In this document: positions 21,696 through 29,336 of the stretch, piece by piece
Layout of the letters: the number at the start of each line of letters is the position of its first letter
How positions within the stretch are numbered: the stretch's first letter is position 1
Virus record (IMG/VR): IMGVR_UViG_3300012984_000013
Span: 77,581-118,792 of that record
Strand: one strand, 5' to 3'
Source: a virus
Length of the DNA stretch: 41,212 nt
The notes under the pieces: generated by a model
What the model saw: the letters and a program-made list of their open reading frames with translations, nothing else
Database searches by the model: none
Told to the model about the DNA's origin: nothing
Translations under genes and position numbers: made by a program

Positions 21696-23609
21696 ATGCA
21701 AGATTTAGGATTAGACGCATTATCAAAATTAACAACATTCAGTAAATACGCTAAGTATATACCAGATAAGAAACGAAGAGAAACATGGGATGAAATAATT
21801 GATAGGTATGAATTGATGATGTCAAATAAATATCCTCAACTAAAGGAACAAATTAAAGAAAATATTAAATTTATAAGAGAAAAGAAGGTACTTCCAAGTA
21901 TGAGGGCTTTGCAGTTTGCAGGTCCTGCTATGGAAGTAAACAATACAAGAGGTTATAACTGTTGTTATCTACCTATAGAGAGTATTCATAGCTTTTCAGA
22001 ATCGATGTTCTTGCTATTAGGTGGAACAGGTGTAGGATATAGTGTACAGAAACATCATGTAGCTCAATTAGCTCCTGTTAGGAAGCCTATTAAGACCAGA
22101 CATTATCTTATTGAGGATAGTATTATGGGATGGGCAGATGCTGTTAAAGTATTAATGAAAGCTTATATAGGTGGTGGATTTATGCCTAATTTTGACTTTA
22201 GGGCTATTCGTCATAAAGGTGCAAGATTAGTAACAGCAGGAGGTAAAGCACCTGGACCTGAACCATTAAAAATCTGTTTAGTTCATATTCAGGCTATTCT
22301 GGATAGAAAACAAGATGGGGAACAATTAACCCCATTAGAGTGTCACGATATTCTATGTCATATAGCTAATTCTGTACTATCTGGAGGTATTCGTAGAGCA
22401 GCTATGATTGCTTTATTCTCATTAGATGATGAGGAAATGGTTACTTGTAAATATGGTAACTGGTGGGAATTGAATGAACAAAGAGGTAGAGCCAATAATT
22501 CAGCAGTTCTTGAAAGAGATAATGTAACTGAAGAGGAGTTTTTCTCTCTGTGGAATAGAATTCAAGCTTCTGGATCAGGTGAACCTGGAATTTATTGGAC
22601 TAATAATAAAGATTGGGGAACTAATCCTTGTTGTGAAATTGGTCTAAAACCATTTCAATTCTGTAACCTGTGTGAAGTCAATGTTAGTGATGTAACTGGA
22701 CAAGCAGATTTAAATAATAGAGTAGCTATAGCTGCATTCTTTGGTACTTTACAAGCTGGATTTACAGATTTTCATTATTTACGTAACAGATGGAAGCTTA
22801 CAACTAAAGCAGATGCTCTATTAGGTATTGGAATGACAGGTATTGCTAGTGGTGAAATTCTTAAATATGACCTGAAAGAAGCTGCTGATATAGCTAAAAT
22901 GACTAATATTAGATATGCTGAAAAGATAGGAAGTAATCCAGCAGCTAGAGTTACTTGTGTTAAACCATCAGGTACAACATCTCTTATATTAGGTACTTCA
23001 AGTGGTATCCATGCTTGGCACAGTAAATATTACCTCAGAACCATGAGATTTAACAAAAATGAGGATATTGCTAAGTATATGATGATTAACCATGAAGAGC
23101 TATGTGAAGATGATATTCTTAGACCTCAAGATACTGTATGTATTAGAATCCCAGTAAAAGCACCAGATGGATCTATCTTTAGGACAGAAACTGCTATTGA
23201 TATACTTGAAAGGGTTAAGAAGTTCTCTAAAGAATGGATACAACCTGGACACGTAGATGGAGATAATACCCATAATGTATCAGCTACTATTTCTATTGAT
23301 AAAGATAGGAAATATAGTTTTGAAGAAAAAGGATATATGTTCTCTTTTGTAGAGAATATTATAGATGAGTGGCAAATGGTAGGATCATGGATGTGGGAAA
23401 ATAGAGATGTATATAATGGTTTATCAGTATTACCCTTCTCAGGAGGATCTTATGTACAAGCACCTTTTGAAGATATCACTAAAGAGGAGTACGAAGAACG
23501 TATTTCTCATGTTAAATCTATTGATCTTACTAATGTAATAGAAATGGATGATAGTATAGACTTCTCTAGTATTGCTGCTTGTTCGGGAGGAGCATGCGAA
23601 TTAGTATAG
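21696..23609 (+). CDS. nrdJ: Class II (adenosylcobalamin-dependent) ribonucleotide reductase
   Basis: A 637-aa monomeric class II reductase related to ribonucleoside-triphosphate reductase. It shows N-N-T-R-G-Y-N-C-C-Y-L-P near residue 90 (substrate-reducing Cys), G-G-T-G-V-G-Y-S near 110, N-P-C-C-E-I-G-L and C-N-L-C-E-V-N around 308-325 (radical Cys and Glu), and the C-terminal redox pair C-S-G-G-A-C-E. No intein or ATP cone is seen. It makes dNTPs and needs host-derived B12. It is flanked by terminators on both sides, so it is a single-gene transcription unit, although its promoter is not recognisable. The TAG stop followed by a terminator shows that TAG acts as stop in this phage. Confidence 0.92.
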   Translation: MQDLGLDALSKLTTFSKYAKYIPDKKRRETWDEIIDRYELMMSNKYPQLKEQIKENIKFIREKKVLPSMRALQFAGPAMEVNNTRGYNCCYLPIESIHSFSESMFLLLGGTGVGYSVQKHHVAQLAPVRKPIKTRHYLIEDSIMGWADAVKVLMKAYIGGGFMPNFDFRAIRHKGARLVTAGGKAPGPEPLKICLVHIQAILDRKQDGEQLTPLECHDILCHIANSVLSGGIRRAAMIALFSLDDEEMVTCKYGNWWELNEQRGRANNSAVLERDNVTEEEFFSLWNRIQASGSGEPGIYWTNNKDWGTNPCCEIGLKPFQFCNLCEVNVSDVTGQADLNNRVAIAAFFGTLQAGFTDFHYLRNRWKLTTKADALLGIGMTGIASGEILKYDLKEAADIAKMTNIRYAEKIGSNPAARVTCVKPSGTTSLILGTSSGIHAWHSKYYLRTMRFNKNEDIAKYMMINHEELCEDDILRPQDTVCIRIPVKAPDGSIFRTETAIDILERVKKFSKEWIQPGHVDGDNTHNVSATISIDKDRKYSFEEKGYMFSFVENIIDEWQMVGSWMWENRDVYNGLSVLPFSGGSYVQAPFEDITKEEYEERISHVKSIDLTNVIEMDDSIDFSSIAACSGGACELV

Positions 23610-23624
23610 TTTGTTTATTTTTTA

Positions 23625-23656
23625 ACCTAGGGAGTTTGTACTCTCTAGGTTTTTTT
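23625..23656 (+). terminator. Terminator after RNR
   Basis: Stem ACCTAGGGAG (23625-23634) / CTCTCTAGGT (23641-23650) with one G-T pair, a 6-base loop TTTGTA and seven T at 23650-23656. The loop holds the -33 box of the next promoter. Confidence 0.88.
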
Positions 23657-23666
23657 ATTATCTTTG
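23635..23666 (+). promoter_or_regulatory. Bacteroidota-type promoter for recA operon
   Basis: TTTG at 23635-23638, exactly 20 bases, TATCTTTG at 23659-23666. The start codon follows 16 bases later after an A-rich leader (AAAATTAAA). It overlaps the RNR terminator. Confidence 0.72.
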
Positions 23667-23682
23667 AAACAAAATTAAATAT

Positions 23683-24648
23683 ATGGCTAAAAAAGCGGAG
23701 AAAAGTAGTTTAGAAACATTATTGGAAGGCTTAGAAAAGAAGTACGGTGTAAGTAGGTCAGATTTAGAAGAAGTACAGGTAGTTTCTACAGGTAGTATTC
23801 AACTAAATAAGGCTCTGGGTATCAATGGTATACCTGTAGGTAAGATTATTGAGCTGTTTGGAGCAGAATCATCAGGTAAGAGTACTATTACTCTTCATTT
23901 AATCAGTGAATTCCAAAAAGCTTTTTCTGATAAGAAAGTAGCACTATTTGACTATGAACATAGCTTTGATAGAAAGTACGCCACTAATTTAGGTGTAGAT
24001 GTAGATAATCTATTAATCTATCAACCTGATAATATGGAATCAGGGTATGACCTTATATTAGGACTAATTGAAAATGATATTGTATCTCTGGTAGTCCTTG
24101 ATAGCCAAACGGCAGCAATGCCAAAAGCTATAATTGATGGAGATATGGGGGATGCTACTATTGGTTTACAAGCTAGAATAAACAGTAAATTCTGTGGTAA
24201 AATCAAAGGTTTATTGTCCACTCATAATACTACTTTAGTAAGCATCTCACAGACAAGGGCTAACATAGGAGGAATGACCCCTGGAGATGTGTCTACTGGT
24301 GGAAATGCTTGGAAATTCTATGCTGATATGCGTTGGAAAGTGTGGAAAATGAATGATAAAATCAATGAAGCTAATAAGACAACTATTGACATTATTAAGA
24401 ACAAATTAGCTAATCCTTTTGGGCAAGCTAAATTATCCATTCTATGGGGTATGGGCTTTGACAAAGTAGGTGAGATTATTGATTATGCTTGTGAATTTGA
24501 TATTATTAAAAAAGGAGGTGCTTGGTTTACTTTCAGGGAAGAAAAGTTCCAGGGAGAAGAAAAAGTAAAGGTGTTTCTGGAAGAAAATCCAGAAGTCTTA
24601 GAGTATATTAAAGAAGAAGTACTTAAAAAGTTAAATAATGAAGGATGA
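23683..24648 (+). CDS. recA: RecA/UvsX-type recombinase
   Basis: A 321-aa RecA-fold protein: S-T-G-S-I-Q-L-N-K-A-L-G, Walker A G-A-E-S-S-G-K-S-T at 60-68, the F-D-Y-E-H-S-F-D block (RecA form: DAEHALD), Walker B V-V-L-D-S, and the DNA-binding loop region before T-G-G-N-A-W-K-F-Y-A. It lacks the usual RecA C-terminal domain length. It catalyses strand exchange in phage recombination-dependent replication and repair, with the exonuclease and possible SSB encoded earlier. It is transcribed from its own promoter, and the gene's last 11 bases overlap the next start. Confidence 0.9.
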   Translation: MAKKAEKSSLETLLEGLEKKYGVSRSDLEEVQVVSTGSIQLNKALGINGIPVGKIIELFGAESSGKSTITLHLISEFQKAFSDKKVALFDYEHSFDRKYATNLGVDVDNLLIYQPDNMESGYDLILGLIENDIVSLVVLDSQTAAMPKAIIDGDMGDATIGLQARINSKFCGKIKGLLSTHNTTLVSISQTRANIGGMTPGDVSTGGNAWKFYADMRWKVWKMNDKINEANKTTIDIIKNKLANPFGQAKLSILWGMGFDKVGEIIDYACEFDIIKKGGAWFTFREEKFQGEEKVKVFLEENPEVLEYIKEEVLKKLNNEG

Positions 24649-24796
24649 ATTTGAATATCTTAAAAATACAAAGAAAATAGCAGAGATTCTGGATGAAGTT
24701 TATAAGGTCAGATTAATATCTGGAGATGAAATTGCAGATAAATTAGCAGATGAATTATTTAATAAACTAAAAAATGAAGAAAAAACCAATGACTAA
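24638..24796 (+). CDS. Hypothetical protein, 52 aa
   Basis: A short open frame fills the gap after recA, overlapping its end by 11 bases and the following gene by 23 bases. It encodes a very acidic amphipathic helical protein (M-K-D-E-F-E-Y-L-K-N, then A-D-K-L-A-D-E-L-F). The coding-like composition and the otherwise empty gap support it. Function unknown. Confidence 0.6.
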   Translation: MKDEFEYLKNTKKIAEILDEVYKVRLISGDEIADKLADELFNKLKNEEKTND

Positions 24797-25019
24797 AAAG
24801 GAGGTTGAAGCTATTCAACCTGAACCTTTTAAACCAAAAATGAGTTATACCAGATTTAAAAATGGTCTACCTATTCCAGAAGAACATCCTTTTTATACAC
24901 CACCTAGGGAACAGAAGGAATGGTCACCACAAGGTACACATGACTTTAAGCTACCAGATGGTACAGTTGAACAAAGACCTGGAAGATATGTAACTAAAAT
25001 GACAAGAGGAGGAAAATAA
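24774..25019 (+). CDS. Hypothetical protein, 81 aa
   Basis: A Pro- and Lys-rich protein (P-F-K-P-K-M, P-I-P-E-E-H-P-F-Y-T-P-P) that is probably largely extended or disordered, ending in a basic segment. No domain is recognised. Its TAA is followed directly by the next ATG. Confidence 0.65.
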   Translation: MKKKPMTKKEVEAIQPEPFKPKMSYTRFKNGLPIPEEHPFYTPPREQKEWSPQGTHDFKLPDGTVEQRPGRYVTKMTRGGK

Positions 25020-25409
25020 ATGCAACAGACAATAATAATAGATAATACGGCTGAAAGTTTAAACCAATTAATAAAGCGTTGTTATAAAGCCAGTTTTGAT
25101 GCTGGTTGGCATACTGATATTAATACAGGAGAACTTAAAGAAAGAAATAGAGCAGAAATGCTTATGCTTATTGTATCTGAAATAGCTGAAGCTATGGAAG
25201 GTGAACGTAAGGGATTAATGGATGATAAGCTGCCACATAGACCAATGGCTGAAGTAGAAATGGCTGATGCTGTTATCAGGATTGCTGATTATTGTGGTAG
25301 ATGGGGATATGATCTAGGAGGTGCTGTTGTTGAAAAAATGGCATATAATGCCCAGAGAGCAGATCATAAAATTGAAAACAGACTAAAAGATGGCGGAAAA
25401 AAGTTCTAA
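25020..25409 (+). CDS. MazG-like nucleotide pyrophosphohydrolase (second copy)
   Basis: A 129-aa protein with the MazG pattern L-I-V-S-E-I-A-E-A-M-E-G-E-R-K-G and, after a Pro-rich turn, M-A-E-V-E-M-A-D-A-V-I-R-I-A-D-Y, giving E-x-x-E and E-x-x-D metal ligands. It differs from the smaller copy at 19406 in length and loop. It likely cleaves (d)NTPs, either to clear damaged nucleotides or to lower alarmone-type nucleotides. It overlaps the next small gene by 20 bases. Confidence 0.82.
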   Translation: MQQTIIIDNTAESLNQLIKRCYKASFDAGWHTDINTGELKERNRAEMLMLIVSEIAEAMEGERKGLMDDKLPHRPMAEVEMADAVIRIADYCGRWGYDLGGAVVEKMAYNAQRADHKIENRLKDGGKKF

Positions 25410-25593
25410 TAATATTTATAGTAGACTTTCAGTAGATAACATGGATCAAATGTTAGCTCCATACTTGCGAATTTTTAAACATAGAGGTTATATTGAAAGT
25501 AGTCAAGTTCCAAGATTTCTAAGATTACTTGATGAAAAATTAAATAAAAATGAGATATACGAAGATAATCAGCTTAAATTAGACCTTGTGTGA
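25390..25593 (+). CDS. Hypothetical protein, 67 aa
   Basis: A small helical protein with the central basic-aromatic segment Y-L-R-I-F-K-H-R-G-Y and a following R-F-L-R-L-L-D-E-K. It starts inside the MazG-like gene and ends at a GTGA junction. No function is recognised. Confidence 0.62.
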   Translation: MAEKSSNNIYSRLSVDNMDQMLAPYLRIFKHRGYIESSQVPRFLRLLDEKLNKNEIYEDNQLKLDLV

Positions 25594-25913
25594 TTAGGAG
25601 GAAGAAGAAACCACAAGAACAAATAGATCAAGAAAAGGAAGAAAGTCAAAAAATGAAAGACTTCTTCCTTTCCATATGGTTTAAAAAACCACATAATTCA
25701 GAGCTATCAGGAGCTTGGTTAGGATATGAGTTTAAAACCATCTTTTTTCATCACATTTTAAAGTCAAGAAAATATTCTGAAGCTAAATATGATGAAGAGA
25801 ACATAATTCTACTTACCTTTGAGGAACATCAACAAGCTGAAATGAATGAAGATAGATATGAAGAAATCAACAAAAGGAGAGATAATTTAAAAGAAAAATA
25901 TGGAATCAAATAA
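25590..25913 (+). CDS. Possible HNH-like protein, 107 aa
   Basis: The start is a GTG in a GTGA overlap, equivalent to the ATGA junctions elsewhere; the next ATG is at 25650. After a charged N-terminus, the segment F-F-H-H-I-L-K-S-R-K-Y, N-I-I-L-L-T and F-E-E-H-Q-Q-A has the spacing His...Asn...His of a treble-clef HNH-type fold, without obvious Cys zinc ligands. This is a weak match; it could equally be an uncharacterised helical protein. Confidence 0.6.
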   Translation: MIRRKKKPQEQIDQEKEESQKMKDFFLSIWFKKPHNSELSGAWLGYEFKTIFFHHILKSRKYSEAKYDEENIILLTFEEHQQAEMNEDRYEEINKRRDNLKEKYGIK

Positions 25914-26079
25914 ATATCCTGGAACTGGTGGTACACCATTCAATTTATCATTGAATAGTAATGATTTTGCCACAGAAATGGAAAAACTTAGACAAGAAGA
26001 AGCAAATATGGCTAGAAAGCTATTAGACGAAGGTAAAATATCAATGGAAGAATATACACAAATTTTAAACCAATTATAA
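25900..26079 (+). CDS. Hypothetical protein, 59 aa
   Basis: A frame filling the gap between its neighbours, starting 14 bases before the upstream stop. The N-terminal 22 residues are polar and Gly/Asn-rich (P-G-T-G-G-T-P-F-N-L-S), and the rest is an amphipathic helix with L-L-D-E-G-K-I-S-M-E-E-Y, a linker-like pattern common in phage proteins. Function unknown. Confidence 0.6.
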   Translation: MESNKYPGTGGTPFNLSLNSNDFATEMEKLRQEEANMARKLLDEGKISMEEYTQILNQL

Positions 26080-26084
26080 TTACA

Positions 26085-26408
26085 ATGAAAAACCAATTTT
26101 TCTACACACGTGTAGAGTTAACCGCAAGTCCAATTACAGTAGAAGGGCAACCTCCTGAAACCATTAGAACTGAATTTATTGATAGTTTTAATATTAATAA
26201 GGTTATTAGGTCTTATCAATTAGCAGAAGGTAAGCTATTTATTGCCTTGGATGACTTTCATCCTGAAAGGAGACAAGAGCCTATTTTGAACAAGAATAAT
26301 GTAATTACTGGCTACAAAAACGTTGAAAATACCTATCAGTCAGAGATTGTACTTACAGAAGCTGCTGATATTGCAAGATTTAAAAACATAACTGAATTTA
26401 CTGAATGA
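26085..26408 (+). CDS. Hypothetical protein, 107 aa
   Basis: A beta-rich protein (F-F-Y-T-R-V-E-L-T-A, later K-L-F-I-A-L-D-D-F and S-E-I-V-L-T) of unrecognised family. It begins five bases after the preceding stop and overlaps the next start by ATGA. Probably a small soluble phage protein. Confidence 0.68.
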   Translation: MKNQFFYTRVELTASPITVEGQPPETIRTEFIDSFNINKVIRSYQLAEGKLFIALDDFHPERRQEPILNKNNVITGYKNVENTYQSEIVLTEAADIARFKNITEFTE

Positions 26409-26659
26409 AGAAATTAATTGATCATCTAAAAAGGATAGCTAGAGAAAATGAAGATAACTTTGATTTTAATATAAAAATAGAAGTTTTCAGAAATGAAATA
26501 CGTTACCTTTTTGAGGCTGAAGAGACTTATGATAATCATAACTTTATAAGTATAGTATTTACAGAATTTGATAAATTTCTAGAATATATTGAAAGAGAAG
26601 AGTATTTAGGAATTCTGAAAAGAGCTTGTAAGGAATGGAATTATAAATATGTAGATTAA
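26405..26659 (+). CDS. Hypothetical protein, 84 aa
   Basis: An acidic mixed alpha/beta protein with no recognised motif, linked by ATGA to the gene before and by a one-base TAATG overlap to the glycosyltransferase after. The F-I-S-I-V-F-T-E-F-D-K-F-L-E-Y-I segment may form its core. Confidence 0.66.
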   Translation: MKKLIDHLKRIARENEDNFDFNIKIEVFRNEIRYLFEAEETYDNHNFISIVFTEFDKFLEYIEREEYLGILKRACKEWNYKYVD

Positions 26660-27408
26660 TGAAGATCAGTTGTAAAATGATAACCTGTGGAAGACCTCAC
26701 CTTTTGGTAGAGGCTCTCCACAGTTTTCTCCAACAGGATGATCTAGGAGATACTGAGCTTATTATTGTTAATGATTATAAGCATCAAAAGCTCATTTTTG
26801 ACCATCCAAATGTTAAAATCTGGAACTTTGATAAGTTATTTCCTAGTATAGGAGAAAAGGAGAACTTTGCATTAGAACAATGCTCTGGGGATATATTTGT
26901 AGTATGGGATGATGATGATATTGCTATGCCTTGGCACTTAAATAATATCAGAAAGTACTTTAAAGAAGATACTAACCTATTACATTGGGCAAATGGAGCC
27001 TTTTATAACACTCCAGATATTACAGGAATTACTTCTTTAGGTAACTCTGGTATTGTATACAGTAAAAAAGCATGGGAAGCTATAGGAAAAAGTCCAATGG
27101 AGAATGCTGGAGGGGATATGACTCTAACTGAGAGAATTAAGGCTTTAGATGAAAGTAAGGTAGTTTATGCTCATCCTCCTGATAATGAGGTAAGTTGGTT
27201 CTATAGATGGTCACTTCCACAGTGCTATCATCAATCAGGTATGGGAACTGATACTCCTGATAGAGTAAATGTGGTACAAAGAAATTACGATTATTTAGAG
27301 TCAGAAAGAGCACATTGGAGAATTCCAACTGGAGATGTTGTTCTACAACCTAAATGGCATCAAGATTATAAACAGTTATTATATGACTACACAAAACCCA
27401 AAAGTTGA
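26659..27408 (+). CDS. Family 2 glycosyltransferase
   Basis: A 249-aa GT-A fold protein: K-M-I-T-C-G-R-P at the start (nucleotide-binding strand), E-L-I-I-V-N-D-Y near 34-41, then F-V-V-W-D-D-D-D-I-A-M-P near residues 80-90, which supplies the D-x-D metal and nucleotide-sugar site. A-W-E-A-I-G and G-D-M-T-L-T-E-R fit the acceptor side. It should transfer a sugar from a nucleotide donor; the acceptor is unknown. Its end overlaps a second glycosyltransferase, and a methyltransferase follows, making a small glycan-modification cluster. No membrane segment is seen. Confidence 0.82.
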   Translation: MKISCKMITCGRPHLLVEALHSFLQQDDLGDTELIIVNDYKHQKLIFDHPNVKIWNFDKLFPSIGEKENFALEQCSGDIFVVWDDDDIAMPWHLNNIRKYFKEDTNLLHWANGAFYNTPDITGITSLGNSGIVYSKKAWEAIGKSPMENAGGDMTLTERIKALDESKVVYAHPPDNEVSWFYRWSLPQCYHQSGMGTDTPDRVNVVQRNYDYLESERAHWRIPTGDVVLQPKWHQDYKQLLYDYTKPKS

Positions 27409-27994
27409 ATTCATTATACCTACATATAATAGACCAGATCTACTAAGATGTATATTATCTTCTCTAATAGCTCAATCTGATCCAGATTGGAGTGCATCTG
27501 TTATGATAGATGATACATTTATATCTGGTCATTCTGTTATGCCTCCTAGTCAATTTGATACCATTAAAGTATTTAATGAACTTAGAGATTCAAGATTAAC
27601 TTATGGATTTACAGACGGACCTCATAAAGATTGGGGACATACACCAAGAGATCAAGGTAGAATGAAAGCTACTGCTGAATATACTATAATGACAGGTGAT
27701 GATAATTACTATGTGCCTACATTTGTAGCAGAATTAAAGAAAGTTTTAGGAGATAATCCAGGGTTTGTTTACTGGGATATGGTCCATTCTAGCTTTAATT
27801 ACCAGTATTTTAAATGCCATCCTTTTAATGGACAAATAGATATCGGTGCATTTGCTGTTAGAACAGATCTATGTAAACAGATTAAACTAGGTAGGGGATA
27901 TGCGGCAGATGGGGAATTTGTAGAGGATTATAAAAAAATGTTTCCTCATGAAAAAATGGTTAAAATAGACAAAATATTATATGTGCACAACTAA
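27383..27994 (+). CDS. Second GT2-like glycosyltransferase
   Basis: The ATG at 27383 is chosen over an earlier TTG at 27335 because the GT-A start (V-E-F-I-I-P-T-Y-N-R-P-D-L) follows at once; the overlap with the previous gene is 26 bases. The 203-aa protein has I-M-T-G-D-D-N-Y-Y as a D-D variant of the D-x-D site and I-G-A-F-A-V-R-T-D-L later, as in GT2 enzymes. It is shorter than usual and lacks C-terminal helices. The donor and acceptor are unknown. Confidence 0.78.
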   Translation: MTTQNPKVEFIIPTYNRPDLLRCILSSLIAQSDPDWSASVMIDDTFISGHSVMPPSQFDTIKVFNELRDSRLTYGFTDGPHKDWGHTPRDQGRMKATAEYTIMTGDDNYYVPTFVAELKKVLGDNPGFVYWDMVHSSFNYQYFKCHPFNGQIDIGAFAVRTDLCKQIKLGRGYAADGEFVEDYKKMFPHEKMVKIDKILYVHN

Positions 27995-28145
27995 ACTAAA
28001 AGATGATAAAGATATTGCTCCCTTTTTAAAAATTGCTGGAGTTTGTGCTTTGCAAATGAAAGATCCAAATATTACTAAAGAACAGTATAAGAATAGAAAG
28101 AAATTATTAAACTCTATCTATAAGGAATTAAATGAGCACAACTAA
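27981..28145 (+). CDS. Hypothetical protein, 54 aa
   Basis: A basic helical frame in the gap between the glycosyltransferase and the methyltransferase, overlapping both by 14 bases. It contains I-A-G-V-C-A-L-Q-M and a Lys/Asn-rich C-terminal helix. Gap-filling position and composition support it; function unknown. Confidence 0.58.
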   Translation: MCTTKLKDDKDIAPFLKIAGVCALQMKDPNITKEQYKNRKKLLNSIYKELNEHN

Positions 28146-28713
28146 TACATTAACAGATATAGCTAATAAGCTAGGAACAGATAAAGGTACTGAGCATTTT
28201 GAAGCTCATAGTTATACAGAGGTTTATGATTCTCTGTTTTATTTATGGAGAGAGAATAATATCAAAATGTTAGAGGTAGGTATATGGGACCCTAGATTCC
28301 CAGGTGCATCCGTAAGGATGTGGAAAGAGTACTTTCCTTATCTTAAGTTTGTAGGATTTGATATAAACCCTCAATCTAGAGTTTTGGAAAGTGCTGATAC
28401 ACACGTATTTATAGGAGATGCTTCAAAACCTGAAGATTTACTTTCCTGTGGTAATAGCTACTATGATAATTATGATATTATTATAGATGATGGTTCACAT
28501 AGATCTGAGCATATAATCAATGCTTTTCATATGTTATTTCCTTTCGTAAAACCAGGAGGATTCTATATTATAGAAGACTTACATTGTCAACAGGCTAAAG
28601 CTCAAGAAACTATAAGAGATTTATGTTTCATTATAGAATCTGAGAAGCATAAAGTACAAAGTAAGGTACTTGAAGCAGGTGGTAAAATGTTAGTAATAAA
28701 AAAAGGGGTTTAG
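28132..28713 (+). CDS. SAM-dependent methyltransferase (class I, sugar/antibiotic O-methyltransferase type)
   Basis: A 193-aa protein. T-D-K-G-T-E-H-F near the start, then M-L-E-V-G-I with S-V-R-M-W-K-E-Y-F-P, F-V-G-F-D-I-N-P (acidic loop for SAM ribose), I-I-I-D-D-G-S-H, and F-V-K-P-G-G-F-Y-I-I-E-D, a pattern shared with macrocin and rhamnosyl O-methyltransferases and CmcI-like proteins. The usual G-x-G-x-G is relaxed. It may methylate a sugar added by the neighbouring glycosyltransferases. Its TAG stop lies in the loop of a terminator shared with the convergent gene. Confidence 0.82.
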   Translation: MSTTNTLTDIANKLGTDKGTEHFEAHSYTEVYDSLFYLWRENNIKMLEVGIWDPRFPGASVRMWKEYFPYLKFVGFDINPQSRVLESADTHVFIGDASKPEDLLSCGNSYYDNYDIIIDDGSHRSEHIINAFHMLFPFVKPGGFYIIEDLHCQQAKAQETIRDLCFIIESEKHKVQSKVLEAGGKMLVIKKGV

Positions 28714-28721
28714 GCCCCTTT
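28702..28721. terminator. Bidirectional terminator between convergent blocks
   Basis: Perfect stem AAAGGGG (28702-28708) / CCCCTTT (28715-28721) with a 6-base loop. Leftward transcripts get an uninterrupted U tract; rightward ones get CTTTTCTTT. The TAG of the rightward gene (28711-28713) and the TAA of the leftward gene (28710-28712) both lie in the loop. Confidence 0.85.
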
Positions 28722-29000
28722 CTTTTCTTTAGCTACACCACTAGATACTGCTCTAGCAAGCATTTCCTCTAGGAGGACTGAGCTTCTAGCTGCTTTAAGA
28801 ATGCGTTCAGCTTCTGGAGTATTAAGAATTGACCTCATAGTATTCAATAATACACCAAATTCACCTCCTGAAAGTTCAAAAGTTGCATCTGGTGCCCATT
28901 CCCAATCCTTTTTAGGATCATAAACTACTGGTTCAGGTGCTTTTTTAACTACTTTAGGTGTTTCATCAACAATAGGTTGTTCTTCTTTTACTATTTCCAT
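28710..29000 (-). CDS. Conserved phage protein, 96 aa
   Basis: The N-terminal 35 residues are Pro/Lys/Glu-rich and probably disordered. Then comes W-A-P-D-A-T-F-E-L-S-G-G-E-F-G-V-L-L-N and a helical C-terminus (A-E-R-I-L-K-A-A-R-S). The W-x-P-x-A-x-F-x-L-x-G-x-E-F segment is familiar to me from Bacteroidota phages, in small proteins in the late region; their function is unknown. It has its own consensus promoter and a terminator at the end, so it can be expressed alone at high level. Confidence 0.78.
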   Translation of the reverse strand: MEIVKEEQPIVDETPKVVKKAPEPVVYDPKKDWEWAPDATFELSGGEFGVLLNTMRSILNTPEAERILKAARSSVLLEEMLARAVSSGVAKEKKGA

Positions 29001-29023
29001 ATTTAAATTGGTTTAATTTGATA

Positions 29024-29055
29024 CAAATATAAATGGAGTTTTTCAAATTTCCAAA
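29024..29055 (-). promoter_or_regulatory. Bacteroidota-type promoter for the 96-aa gene
   Basis: Read leftward: TTTG (complement of 29052-29055), exactly 20 bases, TATATTTG (complement of 29024-29031). The start codon lies 23 bases downstream, after the leader AAATTAAACCAA. The -33 box lies in the 3' end of the upstream gene. Confidence 0.72.
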
Positions 29056-29327
29056 TTTATTGAAAAATTTATAACTGAAAGTGTCTTAATAGACTTACTA
29101 AAGTCTAATTTTAACTCAAATAAGTTACTAAATTTAGTGATCTCCTGTATAAGAGGATCTATATACTTAGGGACTGATGGCGCTATTCTGAATCTATATG
29201 CTCCTTTTTCCTTTGAAATCTGAAGAGAACATAGTTCATCCGTAGATTCTATAATAGAAATCAAATGAGCGATAAAAATATCCTCATTATCAGGAATAAT
29301 ATCAATTCCCTTCTTTAATACCTCCAT
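29043..29327 (-). CDS. Hypothetical protein, 94 aa
   Basis: A small protein with an acidic N-terminal half (I-I-P-D-N-E-D-I-F-I-A-H-L-I) and a beta-rich C-terminal half (F-E-L-K-L-D-F, V-I-N-F-S-I-N-L-E-I). No domain is recognised. Located in the late block between small proteins; its last bases contain the -33 box of the next promoter. Confidence 0.68.
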   Translation of the reverse strand: MEVLKKGIDIIPDNEDIFIAHLISIIESTDELCSLQISKEKGAYRFRIAPSVPKYIDPLIQEITKFSNLFELKLDFSKSIKTLSVINFSINLEI

Positions 29328-29336
29328 AGAAGGGTA

